NCBI GenBank assembly: GCA_028564675.1
Contig: JAOVVO010000172.1
Span: 62,001 to 126,000 of the forward strand
Source: Onchocerca lupi
Taxonomy: Eukaryota > Nematoda > Chromadorea > Rhabditida > Onchocercidae
Reading direction: 5' to 3'
DNA: 64,000 nt
Shown: piece after piece, positions 14,601-25,395 of the stretch
Layout: every line of letters starts with the position of its first letter
Position numbering within the stretch: the first letter of the stretch is position 1
Program-made: the position numbers and the translations under genes
The notes under the pieces: model-generated
The model's database searches: none
What the model was told of the DNA's origin: nothing
What the model saw: the letters and a program-made list of their open reading frames with translations, nothing else

Positions 14601-17600
14601 AGATAATGATAACAACCTGGTCAATAGTAATGATGACATATTTGCATGATTTTGAAGAAATTGTCTCAACTGTATTTATTTCTTGCTTTTTAAATCAACA
14701 TAGGAATAAATTTTTTGATGAACTAATTGTGCTGCATGCGCAATCATTTTCTGCTGTGCTAAGTCCTCCTAATTTTTAAATTTTTTAAAACTTTTATTAG
14801 TAAAACCACTGCATCTGCAATCTTGTCGCGCCAAGTTTGGCAACGCTTGTTGAAGTTTGATCATAAAAGAAATGGTGCAGCTAATAAGATCATAGAAAAA
14901 AAATCTCTTAATTACTTATCTTAAAGATAAGATCAGTGCGGCCACAACTCTGAACTCAAATAATAGTTTTCTAAGTTTAGCAACAAGCTTCATCCACATA
15001 TATGTGGCACGCACATACACATATATATATATGCAGTCTCAAAAGTTTGAAATTATGCTTATTTCCAGGAATTAACGATTTTTTAATCAATTTCAAGCAA
15101 ACTTTAATTCAACCTGCGAAAAAACTGTTTTAATTGTATGTAAGAATTAAACGCTAAGAATCTCAGAAACATTCGTTGATAATGATTGGAATTCGGTGAG
15201 AATCAATCAATCGAAGGGATTTCTTCCTGAGATTAGACTAGCATTTCTGAACGCATTTTATCAGGCATAAATTTTTACAAATTCTGTTTTCGTAAATTTG
15301 TATTAAATCATTCTTTCTGTCTAAAAATATTTCAACTTTGCCTACTAAGCAATTAATGCACTGGAATAATGCTTGATGCTGCAGAATAAAATCAACAAAC
15401 ACGTGAACTTTTGACCAAATGACGATTACGTGACATTCAAGTTAATGAATTTCTGACCTCATTATCTTAATTCTAATGTTTGGAATTTTCTCATAATTTT
15501 CAATGGGGAGCAAAAATATAAAATAATTCACAGTCAGTCATATGTTGTTTTGGTTTATTTCACTTTTTTTTTTTTTTTTTTTTTAATAGCAAGGCTGAAT
15601 TGGAAAAAAAGCAAAATGGGAATTGAAGAATAGAAATTTCAAGAAAAGCAATGAAGTTTCAGGTGTATTCATTTAGCAGATTTTTTAATGACCGGTAATT
15701 TATGCATATTTAACAATATATTTATAATGAATGTATTTTCTGAATTCGATTTAAATTTTTATCCATTTTATCTTCTTCTTTTGACTTAACTGGCATAATT
15801 CTGTTATTCCAAAGCATACTCTGCAATTCTAAACTATCTCGAAGATATCATTGAATGATGAAAAATATTATCTGCTAATTTATAATGAGTTGGAAACTTC
15901 ACATTTTATTTTAAGTGAGAAATTTTCTAAATTCAAAAAAATTAATCAATAATATTTTGCTTATTTCAGCAGAAACCATCTAATGAATTTGTTGAAACGT
16001 TAACATTGAATTTTCTGCATCTGTATCATATTCAGCAATCATATCACCTCCCTACAATTGTACTTTTATGGACGGGAATTCAAGAATGAACTTCAAATAC
16101 TTCGGGTTTTTGTGTTCATTTGATGAATCAAAATTTAATTTTTATCAATAAATTACTAAAATAAATTTAATTTACTTGAGTATTGCAATTTAATTTACTA
16201 CCTGTAATCCTGAAATTAATTTTGTTTTTTCTTTTTTTCGATTATATCTCGCAGTTTCAGTTTAGTCTTCTTTATCTGAAACAGGCATCATTATCAGATG
16301 AGTGCGATTTTGAAGTAGATTTGAATAAACTAAAAGGTCATTGAGTTCAATCATTTTCGTCCGTTTCGCTAATACTATCAATTAAACTCAAATAGATAGC
16401 TCGAATATTGAGTGTTGGTTAATTTTTAATTGATTTTTAATTTCATAAATAAATTTACTAAATCAAAAATAATAATTTGGTAATTGATCCTGGAGAGTAG
16501 AAAGTAGGAACAATTATTACAAGAAGTATATGTAGACGTGATTAATGTAAATGAATACTGAATTTCTAAACTTCTAATTAGATTCTTTTTTATCCTAAAA
16601 TAGCAAAGAAATATCTATCGTGCTTTTGCGTAAAATGCTACAAAATTCACGCAAACTTTTCAGAAGCATACTTATTTAGACGATCATTTTTTGATCACTT
16701 TTGAAAATAGCCGAATTTCTCACATTCATGAATCTGACAAATTTTCCATATTTGCCTATCAGCAGATTATTCGTTCAGAAACTTTAACACGTTTCTCGAT
16801 GATAATGACAGATACAACGGTATACCTCCTTGAAACTGTTTTCGATGTCAACCATTCAAGCAAATTCCGCTTTCATTTATTCTTTGCTTAAGTTTTTGAT
16901 TAGTTTCATAAAATATTACGGAATATTTAATAAATTAGTATCAAAGCATATATCTTATTTCAATTAAATAATAAAATTTAAAACATTCGATAGTAAAATT
17001 AACACACAAATGCTAATCAGTGGGTTCGATGATCGAATTATCAGACTATCAGAGACTTTTTTCACTTTTTCTATCTGTTATCTCGTTAAAAGTTTTGTTA
17101 TCAATTTGATGAAATCGTAGAATATGAACGATTGGATTTAACTTTCAATCTATATGTTAGAAAATAATGTTGCGAGTAAACGGTGGTTATTAGTGTGACG
17201 GTACATTTTTTTTTTTAAAATGCAATGGAGAAAATTTCCTTTGATCGTTGAATATTATAATGGATTATTTTCAATTCGATAGTGAATTATTAAAAATTTC
17301 AACGCATCTTTATGCACTGACTTTGACTTTTTTCTTCGAATTTAAAATCTTCCAATCAAAAAAAAAAAAAAAAGAAACAATAATTTATCGTAAATTGCAT
17401 TTAGTAATCATTAGAAATTAGTAATCTTTGGATGTTGTCTAAGATGTGAAGCTATTCATTTTTTTTAAAAATCATATCATTCAGCAGAGGATAAATATTC
17501 GAAAATTCGAATATTCTTTGCATATCATCAAGTCGAGAACTTCTATATTTGTTCCAGCATGTAAGAGTTTCCGCAAAATCATCATGCAAAGTTCCGTAAT

Positions 17601-18350
17601 TTCTGAAATATCGGAAGTTTGAATTTATACAATTTCTGTTTGAAAGTATTTGATGATATCATTTTAGGATCAATTCCAAAATAATCTTGAATTTGGCTCA
17701 AATTATTTGACTGTAACTGGGTTTTTAAGTTTCCCTTTTTTTGAAAAATAATTCCACTTCCAAAGAATATGATAGATAAATCGAATTTAATTATTTAAAG
17801 AAAATAGCAATCGATAAGTTGGTTGCCAATGAATGTACATATGAAATGATATTTCACGTAGTTTAAAATAATTACATGAACTTCTATTATTAAAAATCAT
17901 TTAGTAAATATCAATCAAGGAAATTTACCACCATTGTTTTTGCTTGAATGTTTCCATCAGTCTAATTTTCATCTATTACAAACTTTTGTAAATTTTGTTG
18001 AAAATTTAAAACTATGAAAAGATAAGTTATTGGCCGTAAATAACATATCAGGCTAATTTATTATTTAATAAATTTTCAGCATTTTTTAACTTTCACTCGA
18101 AATTCATTCCACTTTTTAAGCATTAAATTGAAACAAAATATTATTTGTTGGAACTGTTATAAGGCAGATGTTCGGGATCGTTTTTCAGCTGAAATGTCAG
18201 TGGTTGTCATTTGCCGTAATATATATATGATAATGATATTCATTTATTAATTTAAGAGAAAAGATGGTCATAGTTTACTAAAAAGATCCAAAGTTAACAA
18301 AATATTTCGGAATTTTTGATTTTCATGAAATAATAACTTTCAATAAATTC
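11691..18350. other. intergenic AT-rich stretch downstream of hlb-1
   Basis: No gene was recognised. Short open frames here have no splice context or family resemblance. The one structured element is the hairpin at 11800-11876. A (TA)n-type run lies near 15022-15031 and T-runs near 15565-15585. Confidence 0.6.
11800..11876 (+). ncRNA. candidate precursor-miRNA-like hairpin
   Basis: The left arm 11800-11834 pairs with the right arm 11842-11876 over 35 positions. There are only two A/C mismatches near the base (11805/11871 and 11807/11869), one T-G wobble (11823/11853) and a 7-nt loop (11835-11841). The 77-nt size and long stem suit a Drosha/Dicer precursor. The very high complementarity could also mean a young inverted duplication or a foldback mobile remnant. 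It lies 110 nt after the hlb-1 stop, so it may sit in that 3' UTR. No known miRNA seed was recognised. Confidence 0.45.
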
Positions 18351-18896
18351 TTGTTGAATTCTTGCATTAAGATTTCACGGGATGATAATATAGAGAAAGA
18401 AAATGGAAGAAGGGGAAGAAAAAAAAATAAGGAAAAAAAATTTTTCAAGAAGAAAAAGGGAACGATATAAATTGCCATTCAAAAAAGAGAAAAAAAAATT
18501 TCCATTAGCATTTATGAGCTATTTTTGCTTAAACTTAGTATGTTTACTGCTTCTTTTGCTAGTAAATAATTTGCCATTTTATTTGAAATTAAAGCGAACT
18601 TGCAGGATTAATTTGCTTTTTGCTTCAAAAAGAAATGAAGTGAATTCATTGCAAATTCATGACAATCTCACGATGTCATTTAGCAATAAATGCTTCATTT
18701 ATTATTAAATTTATTGCTAACAAATTTTAATTATGAAAGCAAAAGCGACAAACATTAGTGAATTCAATTCACTACAAGAAATAATGAAGCATTGAAATAT
18801 TGCAGTCAAATATTGAATTCACTAATCAATGAATTTAATTTTTAAAATTAAATAAAATTAAAACTTACTAACTCACATTTTTATGTTTTGCGTGAT

Positions 18897-18897
<1 letters not shown>

Positions 18898-18941
<44 letters not shown>
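18898..18941. repeat. T44 homopolymer
   Basis: An uninterrupted run of about 44 T. Confidence 0.95.
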
Positions 18942-19357
18942 CTATCCATTGCTGAGGATACTGAAAAAACGGAACGAAATTTTTGAATTGATTAAATTAT
19001 AATCAACATTCTCCATGAAAGCATCGTCAAGATTGATGCTAATTGAATTAAGAGAAATATGAAAGAAAACGATAAGTAAATTTTGGAATGGCATTTATTT
19101 ATTTTTAGCAAGAGGAAAAATTTAAATTCTTTGAAAAAATTTGTCAAATATGGAGAAATAGAAAAGAATAAATGCTTTGTCAAAATGATAACGCAAAGTG
19201 GTGGAAGAAATTTTTTTTTTCCTCTTTGCAGTAAATTTCAAATAGCAATAGTTTAAAATCGCATAAGGAAGGAAGGAAGGAAGAAACGGTTCGTCCGGAA
19301 TCTTTCGTGAGTGACAAGCCTTGATGAGTAAAGACGAAGTAACGGTGACAGTTGTAC

Positions 19358-19447
<90 letters not shown>

Positions 19448-19456
19448 TATCATCAT
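19358..19456. repeat. (CAT)n/(ATG)n trinucleotide array
   Basis: Thirty perfect CAT triplets (19358-19447), then TAT and two more CAT. The array is open in several frames on both strands, which produces artefactual poly-Ser, poly-Asp, poly-Met and poly-His peptides. On the plus strand the poly-Ser frame stays open into flanking sequence of higher GC (19324-19509), so a real low-complexity exon cannot be excluded. Confidence 0.95.
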
Positions 19457-21031
19457 CCACCGTGACTGATGCTCCTCCAATTGATACTGCAGGAAGCAGA
19501 TGCTGCTAGTCCGGAAGTTAAAACAATTTCAAAAGATGAAGAAAAAAAGAAGAAGGAATTTTCCAACCTTCCAATTTTTTTCGTTGCTTTTTTTAGAAAG
19601 AAAGAAAATTAAAAATCAAAAAGAAAAGAAAATCAAGTAAAGAATAAAAAAAAAAAAAAGGAAAGAAAAGAAATTTTCATGAAAATAATAGTTTTTCATT
19701 TTTAAAAAAACATGCATTTCTATGACTTGTATTGCAAAAAATGAATGTACGACAGATGGATCTAAAAAAAGTTACCGTAGGCTTTAGCAGCAAATTTATT
19801 CAAATAAATGAAAATGTGATTTTCTCGTAATTCAGTGCTTTAAAAAAATTTTTAAATTTCTATGATATTATCAAATGAAGCCTATAAAATGATCAATTGA
19901 ATTGTAATATTGAAAAGAATTTGTTATTTTCTCGTTGCTTCAAATGTTTTTTAATTACGACAACTTGTTCATTTCATAAATGCCTCTTAATGAATTCATC
20001 TTGTAATACTAAGAATTCGTTAATTGTTGCAATTTTTCCGTATGAAATTATTTACTTGACAATAATACTTCATTAAAAATTTAAAAATATCGAAAAAAAA
20101 TCTTCAAATAATTTGTCTGTTGTTGCTATGAAGTATCTGTTACTAGAAAAAAGTTATTATTTTATTCGTTATTTAGAAAAGTTGTTGTTATTGTTCAATA
20201 CGAGCTATCATATGTTTATTCATTCTTATTAATCATCTAATTATCTAATTAATAGATTGAGTTTGATCAAAATTCGAATATGAATTATCCTGACAGATTC
20301 AAATTGATTTATTACAAAAGAACAAGTATGCAAATGATGTCATAAGTTTTTCTTTTCTTCTTTTTTCCCCTCTATAAATCAAGGAAAAAGATTGCGGAAA
20401 TAGTTTACTTTATAAATTAAATTGAAAAATTTCTTCACCATAGCTAAAATATTGTCATCTTTTCAAATGCAAGAAAACTATATGTTGAATAACAAAAAAA
20501 AAAAAAGAAAAAAAAAGAAAGAAAAAAAAGCACTCATTTTTCATTTTTCAAAATTTCACTCTTTTTTCTTGCAATATCGATTTGTTCCTGTCAATTCCAT
20601 AACAATATGAATATTTCATTCGTTTTCTCTTCATATTAACTTATACATATTTCCCTCTCAAAATTATCACCATCGTTATCATCAATTGTTGACTAATGAA
20701 TGATGATAATCCCCAGCTGGGATCAAAATATATCTTTGTTTACATTTCAATTTTAATTTGTAATCTTTTAGCATAGAATTTTAATTTATATATCTAAAGG
20801 TTTATCCAAAATGATAAATATTAATGTCAGATATTTCGATGGTTTGGTTTTAGATTTATGACATCAGTGTATAGATGATAGGATAATGATAATGGATTGC
20901 GGATTGATAGATATGATTGGATGATGATGGAAATGCGTTGCGGTAGAGTTTACATAGCTGAAAGCTATTCAAATGATCCATTATGACGAGTAGTTTATGA
21001 GAGATAGTTTATGCGCAACTGCTCAACTGCT

Positions 21032-21081
21032 GTGAATGACCACTTGACCCGACCCGATCAGACCCGATCCCAAGTGTTCAC
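21032..21081. promoter_or_regulatory. candidate cis-element: GACCCGATC repeats inside an inverted E-box pair
   Basis: Two adjacent 10-bp units, GACCCGATCA (21051-21060) and GACCCGATCC (21061-21070), follow a partial third unit. They are flanked by inverted arms GTGAA...CACTTG (21032-21046) and CAAGTG-TTCAC (21071-21081). The cluster is GC-rich in an AT-rich background. A regulatory role is inferred. Confidence 0.3.
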
Positions 21082-21236
21082 TCTTTACCTCTCTCTTTCC
21101 TTCCTTTCTTCCTCGATTATTAATTCCATCGATGATTGACATTCAAATACTTACCCATTACTATTACTAATGCTAATACTAGTACCATTAACTATCCATT
21201 ACCTGGATCCTCGTCGTTATGTATGTCATAAGCTAA

Positions 21237-21266
21237 TGACCTCGATAGGTCACTTCATTTTGACCT
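21237..21266. promoter_or_regulatory. candidate nuclear-receptor response element
   Basis: TGACCT (21237-21242), a 4-bp spacer, then AGGTCA (21247-21252) make an everted repeat of the canonical nuclear-receptor half site. A third TGACCT lies at 21261-21266. Function is inferred from motif match only. Confidence 0.35.
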
Positions 21267-22511
21267 CTTTGTTTTCCTCTTATTCCTCATCTCTCTCTCT
21301 CTCTCTGCTAGAAAGATGATCACTTCAGTTTTTGCAAGAAAAAGCTTTAGTTGAGAAGGACAAATAACAAACAAATATAAAGTGTAGCTCTAGTAGAGAG
21401 GGAGGTGACACATATATCGAGGACGCGTTGAAAGTCTCGACAAAGTCCTCTTTCCACCGTCCGGTCATAGGAGGAAGGAAATACGCCTGTCCGTCAGCAT
21501 TTTTTAATCTCTCCCATTTCCTCCTCCTATCTCATCTTAACTCCCTCCTTTCTTTCCTCCTTCATCATCATCATCATTATCATTTTGACTATCATTATCA
21601 TCATCATTAGTACTAGTACACCAACACCACTAAAATACCACGAACCCAATGAGCAGGCAGGCAATAAATCATTTTTATACAAACGATCTCTTTCATGCTA
21701 TTTTTATCAGCTAAAAAATAGGCAAAATTATCATTCCAACGTGTCACCATCACTCTTCCTAGCATAGCTTTTTCGCTATTAGCAATTTCATTTTGCTTAA
21801 AATTCAATTGCAATTACTTTCACTTCTTTCTTTCCGCTCCTTAAAACCATAGGTGTTGAACTTTCATCCAATCATTAATTTATTTTGGTTTTTGCATTTA
21901 TATTCTATTTCCCATCTATTAATATTAATAATTGTGATAATGTTGTGATGCGAATTTTCTATCTTTCATGCTAACGAATCATGCAGCAATACCTTGTGTA
22001 ACCTTTACTTATCATTCATTAGTTTTCATTTCATCACTATCATATCTTGCCATCTGTCATTTTATCCTAACTTTATCAGCAACTAATTTAATGCATGAAG
22101 TTGCATAAGATCCTCTTTCCCTCCTTTATCATTGTTGCAACAGAAAATGATAAATTACAAAGAACCCCTTATCTCTTTATCCAAGCAATTTGAAATGGAT
22201 GAATATTTGTCAGATAATAGTGAAATATTTATTCTACTCTTTTAACTGTTACTAGTAAGCAATGTATTTAAATTTTTGCAAAAATGGTTTTTTTTTTTTA
22301 CATAAATTAATTATTTCAAAAGAATCAAATTAATTAATGGTGTATCAAAAATATAATAGTTATTATTATTTCTGATAAGAAAAATATACATTTTTGTTTA
22401 TCATTTCTTTTCTTCCTTCACATATTATCATTTTAACATTAAAATTAATGTATTGTAATTGAAATAATTGTTGAGGAAATATCTGCCAGCAATATTTTAC
22501 TTTCATTTAAT

Positions 22512-22533
22512 TCATTTCTTTCGAAAGAAATGA
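22512..22533. other. 22-bp perfect palindrome
   Basis: TCATTTCTTTC followed directly by its reverse complement, with no spacer. It could be a symmetric protein-binding site or chance. Confidence 0.7.
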
Positions 22534-23100
22534 TACTGATATCATTGTTTACCTAATGAATGAGCATTTATATTGCAATGTCATGGAATGATTAAGTGCG
22601 ATGGTTATCATCACATTGTAAATTAATTATCAGCAAAAGGACAAATTGATAAAAGACATAGAACCGTTGTTGACAGAAATTTTCCTACATTAAAAGTAGA
22701 CAAATGTTTAAAATAATAATGCGATAATAATAACAATGAAGCAATAACAACAAATATTTGGCAATAATAATCATCGTAATTTTTATATGGAATGCAAATT
22801 AATAATCCAAATGAGAAGTGATAATAATGATAATTATGAAGCAGTAAATGGGATCATATTTTGATCTGATTTACTTGATTTTGAGATTAAATTTGAAATC
22901 ATTCTTTCCTTTTGAAATATTGGAATAAGAGGGCTGACTAATTGATGGATTTACAAGTTTTGTTTTAAAATCCCAAGCAGTATAAATCATTTGCACTATT
23001 TACATCAACAATCGTTAATTAAGAAATGATGTCACTGACAATATATATGTATGTAATGATAAAAGTACTTCATGGTGATTAATGATTTGATGAATGTTTG

Positions 23101-23112
23101 TCTCTCTCTCTC

Positions 23113-23159
<47 letters not shown>
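23101..23159. repeat. (TC)n microsatellite
   Basis: About 59 bp of TC/CT repeat with one interruption (CCC). It creates an artefactual Arg-Glu repeat frame on the minus strand. Confidence 0.95.
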
Positions 23160-23163
<4 letters not shown>

Positions 23164-23270
23164 GTGTATGTGTTTCTCTGTGTAAACAAAAGTTGATATA
23201 TGGTTGAAAAATGACTTATAGATATGTATCTGCTGTGTGATCAAGGAGATCTGAAAATTCTCGCTGTAAT

Positions 23271-23365
23271 GATTTATCAGCGAGATAGATAAGCACATGA
23301 TATTGATTTATTAGCAAGATCGATGAGATATTGATTTATCGGAGAGATGATGATAAGCATGGGAT
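23271..23365. repeat. degenerate ~30-bp tandem repeat
   Basis: Three imperfect units start GATTTATC or GATTTATT at 23271, 23304 and 23333. Each continues with a GAGAT/AAGAT block and a GATAAGCA- or GATGAGA-like end. Confidence 0.5.
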
Positions 23366-25022
23366 AATTTTAGGATATTTTGTTGAATATTGGATAGACA
23401 AATATATAACTAATAGCTAGAATACTTCCTGAGCAATTTCCAGTGGATGATGATAACACTTTATGGATTGATGGACAGCTGCCCATAAGGCCAATCTTTC
23501 CTCTCTTACGAAACAAACAAATCAACAAATGGCCAGACAAACAAAAATAAACACACAGAGAGAGAAACAGAAATGATGTGAAATGAAAAGGCGTTTTCCT
23601 AATTTTTTATAGTTTGAAAAGTTTTTTTTTTTTTTTTTTTCCTTAAAGAAAAACTTTTTTTCCTCGGAAAAGAGAATATCGAAATTTATTGTTCTTCCTA
23701 GAAGATTAATTATTTTCGTGTTACATTCACAAATTATTGCTCTCCGGAATGTTTTATGGGACATTTTGGTCGTGTTGATTTTTACCTTTCTTTCACCTTT
23801 TCCGTTCCATCTCTTTCTCCTCCTTCTTTTCCACTTGATTCATTTTTCTCCTCCTATTATCTTTCCTCCTTTCTCAGAAGTATTTCCATGGACATATTTT
23901 TCCTACCCTAATTAGTAATTTGATTAATAACAAATTTTGATCCCTTATAAACTGTCTGTAAGATAATTAGCACAAGATAATTATTAGCAATATATTTTTA
24001 CTCAGATTACGAATAGAAGCTGTTGCAAATACGAATGATAATGGGGATTGGAATGGGAAATGCGAATTCAATTTCATTTTTATGGATTTTTAAGAAATGC
24101 CATTATTTTGGCAGTATTTGCCTGCCAATCAAGGCAACACCAAAATTTGCATTTCATTGAAATTTGAGACAGACGGCAAATCTCATTATGAAATCAAACC
24201 AAAATGTGTCATTCTCAATAGCTTTCAACTAGCTAAATGTTAGCATTTTGCATCAATACATACATATATATTACATATATTCCTCTTCTTACTCATAGTT
24301 TCCGAAAATTTAAATAATTGAAATTATTCTTTGATTTTATTCTATTTCTCCTTTATTCATATTTAATCAATAAGGAGAAAATTATTGTTATTTTTATTAT
24401 TCCGCAAAACTTTCCTTTTTTCTTCCCCAATAGAATCATATTGGAAGGAAATTTTGAAATTTGAAATTATTTCATCAGTTTAAATAAATTTAATTCAGGT
24501 CCAAATATTATAAGCTAAAATTTTATAAAACTCAATTTCTCGTTGAAAGAAGAGCATAAAATTAACATTTTGATCAAATTTTAACGAAATTTTTGATTTC
24601 AATTTTTTATCTATTCTTTTTTTTTTTTTTTTTTTTTTTTTTCAACATTTAAAAGAAACAAATTTTGTAGGGAATTATCATTAATAACAGCATTTTTTTT
24701 TTTTTTTTCTACCTTCCTCATTAAAAACATTCGAGAAAATTAAGAACGAAAATGTCACCGCGGGACTGATTTGGATGCAAATGTTTCCGAAAGAATATAA
24801 CATGCTCTGTTAACATAGATTATTGATTGGACAGAAATTTTCAAGGGTCAAAGATTATTTGAAAGATTGCTTGATAATTTCCTAAAATTTGTCGAATTTA
24901 AAATCAATCAATCAATCGACTAATCCATCTTTAGACTACTGTATAGCTCGAAAAATTTTAATCATTTCGTAACAAAGGAACAAATCATTATCATTAAAAA
25001 TAGCAAATAAATCACCGTTGAC

Positions 25023-25023
<1 letters not shown>

Positions 25024-25058
<35 letters not shown>
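25024..25058. repeat. A35 homopolymer
   Basis: An uninterrupted run of about 35 A. Confidence 0.95.
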
Positions 25059-25060
<2 letters not shown>

Positions 25061-25231
25061 AAAAATGAAAGAAATTGCTAACTAATGAAAGATCTATTCC
25101 CGATCATTGATGAAATATCTCGGTATAAGTCTTCGGTAAATATCAATTTATGGTGAATAGCGGGGGAAAAGGGAGAAAGGAGTTAATTGTGATAAAACCT
25201 AAAAGTTGTTTTGTGTCCTCGAAGAGATGAC

Positions 25232-25272
25232 GGGGGAAGTGAGTGGATGGGGGAGGTAAGGCGGGGGCGGGG
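25232..25272 (+). promoter_or_regulatory. G-rich patch (Sp1/G-quadruplex type) upstream of the Ig gene
   Basis: Three runs of five G and one of four G occur within 41 bp, ending GGGGGCGGGG, in otherwise AT-rich DNA. The patch lies about 125 bp upstream of the candidate start at 25396. The form suits a Sp1-like GC box or a G-quadruplex; a promoter role is inferred. Confidence 0.4.
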
Positions 25273-25360
25273 TAGTGAAAGGCTAATAAATTCGGGCGGA
25301 GAATTGAAATGTGGACACAGGAGTGAAATAGATTTATTGCTCAGGCAATAAATTATATTT

Positions 25361-25366
25361 TTGCAG
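25361..25366 (+). promoter_or_regulatory. splice acceptor 29 nt before the Ig-gene ATG (trans- or cis-splice)
   Basis: TTTTTGCAG ends at 25366, 29 nt before the ATG at 25396. The position suits spliced-leader addition, but cis-splicing from an upstream non-coding exon would look the same. Confidence 0.45.
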
Positions 25367-25395
25367 GAGGATAGCGGATAGATTTGTTGTGGCGA

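Larger units (their letters stand above)
18351..21031. other. intergenic, microsatellite and A/T-tract rich
   Basis: No supported gene. The stretch contains a 44-nt T tract, a (CAT)30 array and several A-rich purine runs near 18400-18500, 19540-19680 and 20490-20530. Confidence 0.55.
21267..25230. other. intergenic, no gene recognised
   Basis: A GC-richer patch near 21400-21500 is followed by AT-rich DNA with CAT, CT and homopolymer runs. No exon with family resemblance was found on either strand. The patch and the two motif clusters before it may belong to a distal promoter of the Ig-type gene that starts at 25.4 kb (inference). Confidence 0.5.

Noticed and set aside
19122..19480. Minus-strand poly-Asp and poly-Met open frames
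   Set aside because: They are translations of the CAT/ATG microsatellite; the flanking residues show no conserved pattern.
23032..23298. Minus-strand frame with Arg-Glu repeats
   Set aside because: Produced entirely by the (TC)n microsatellite.
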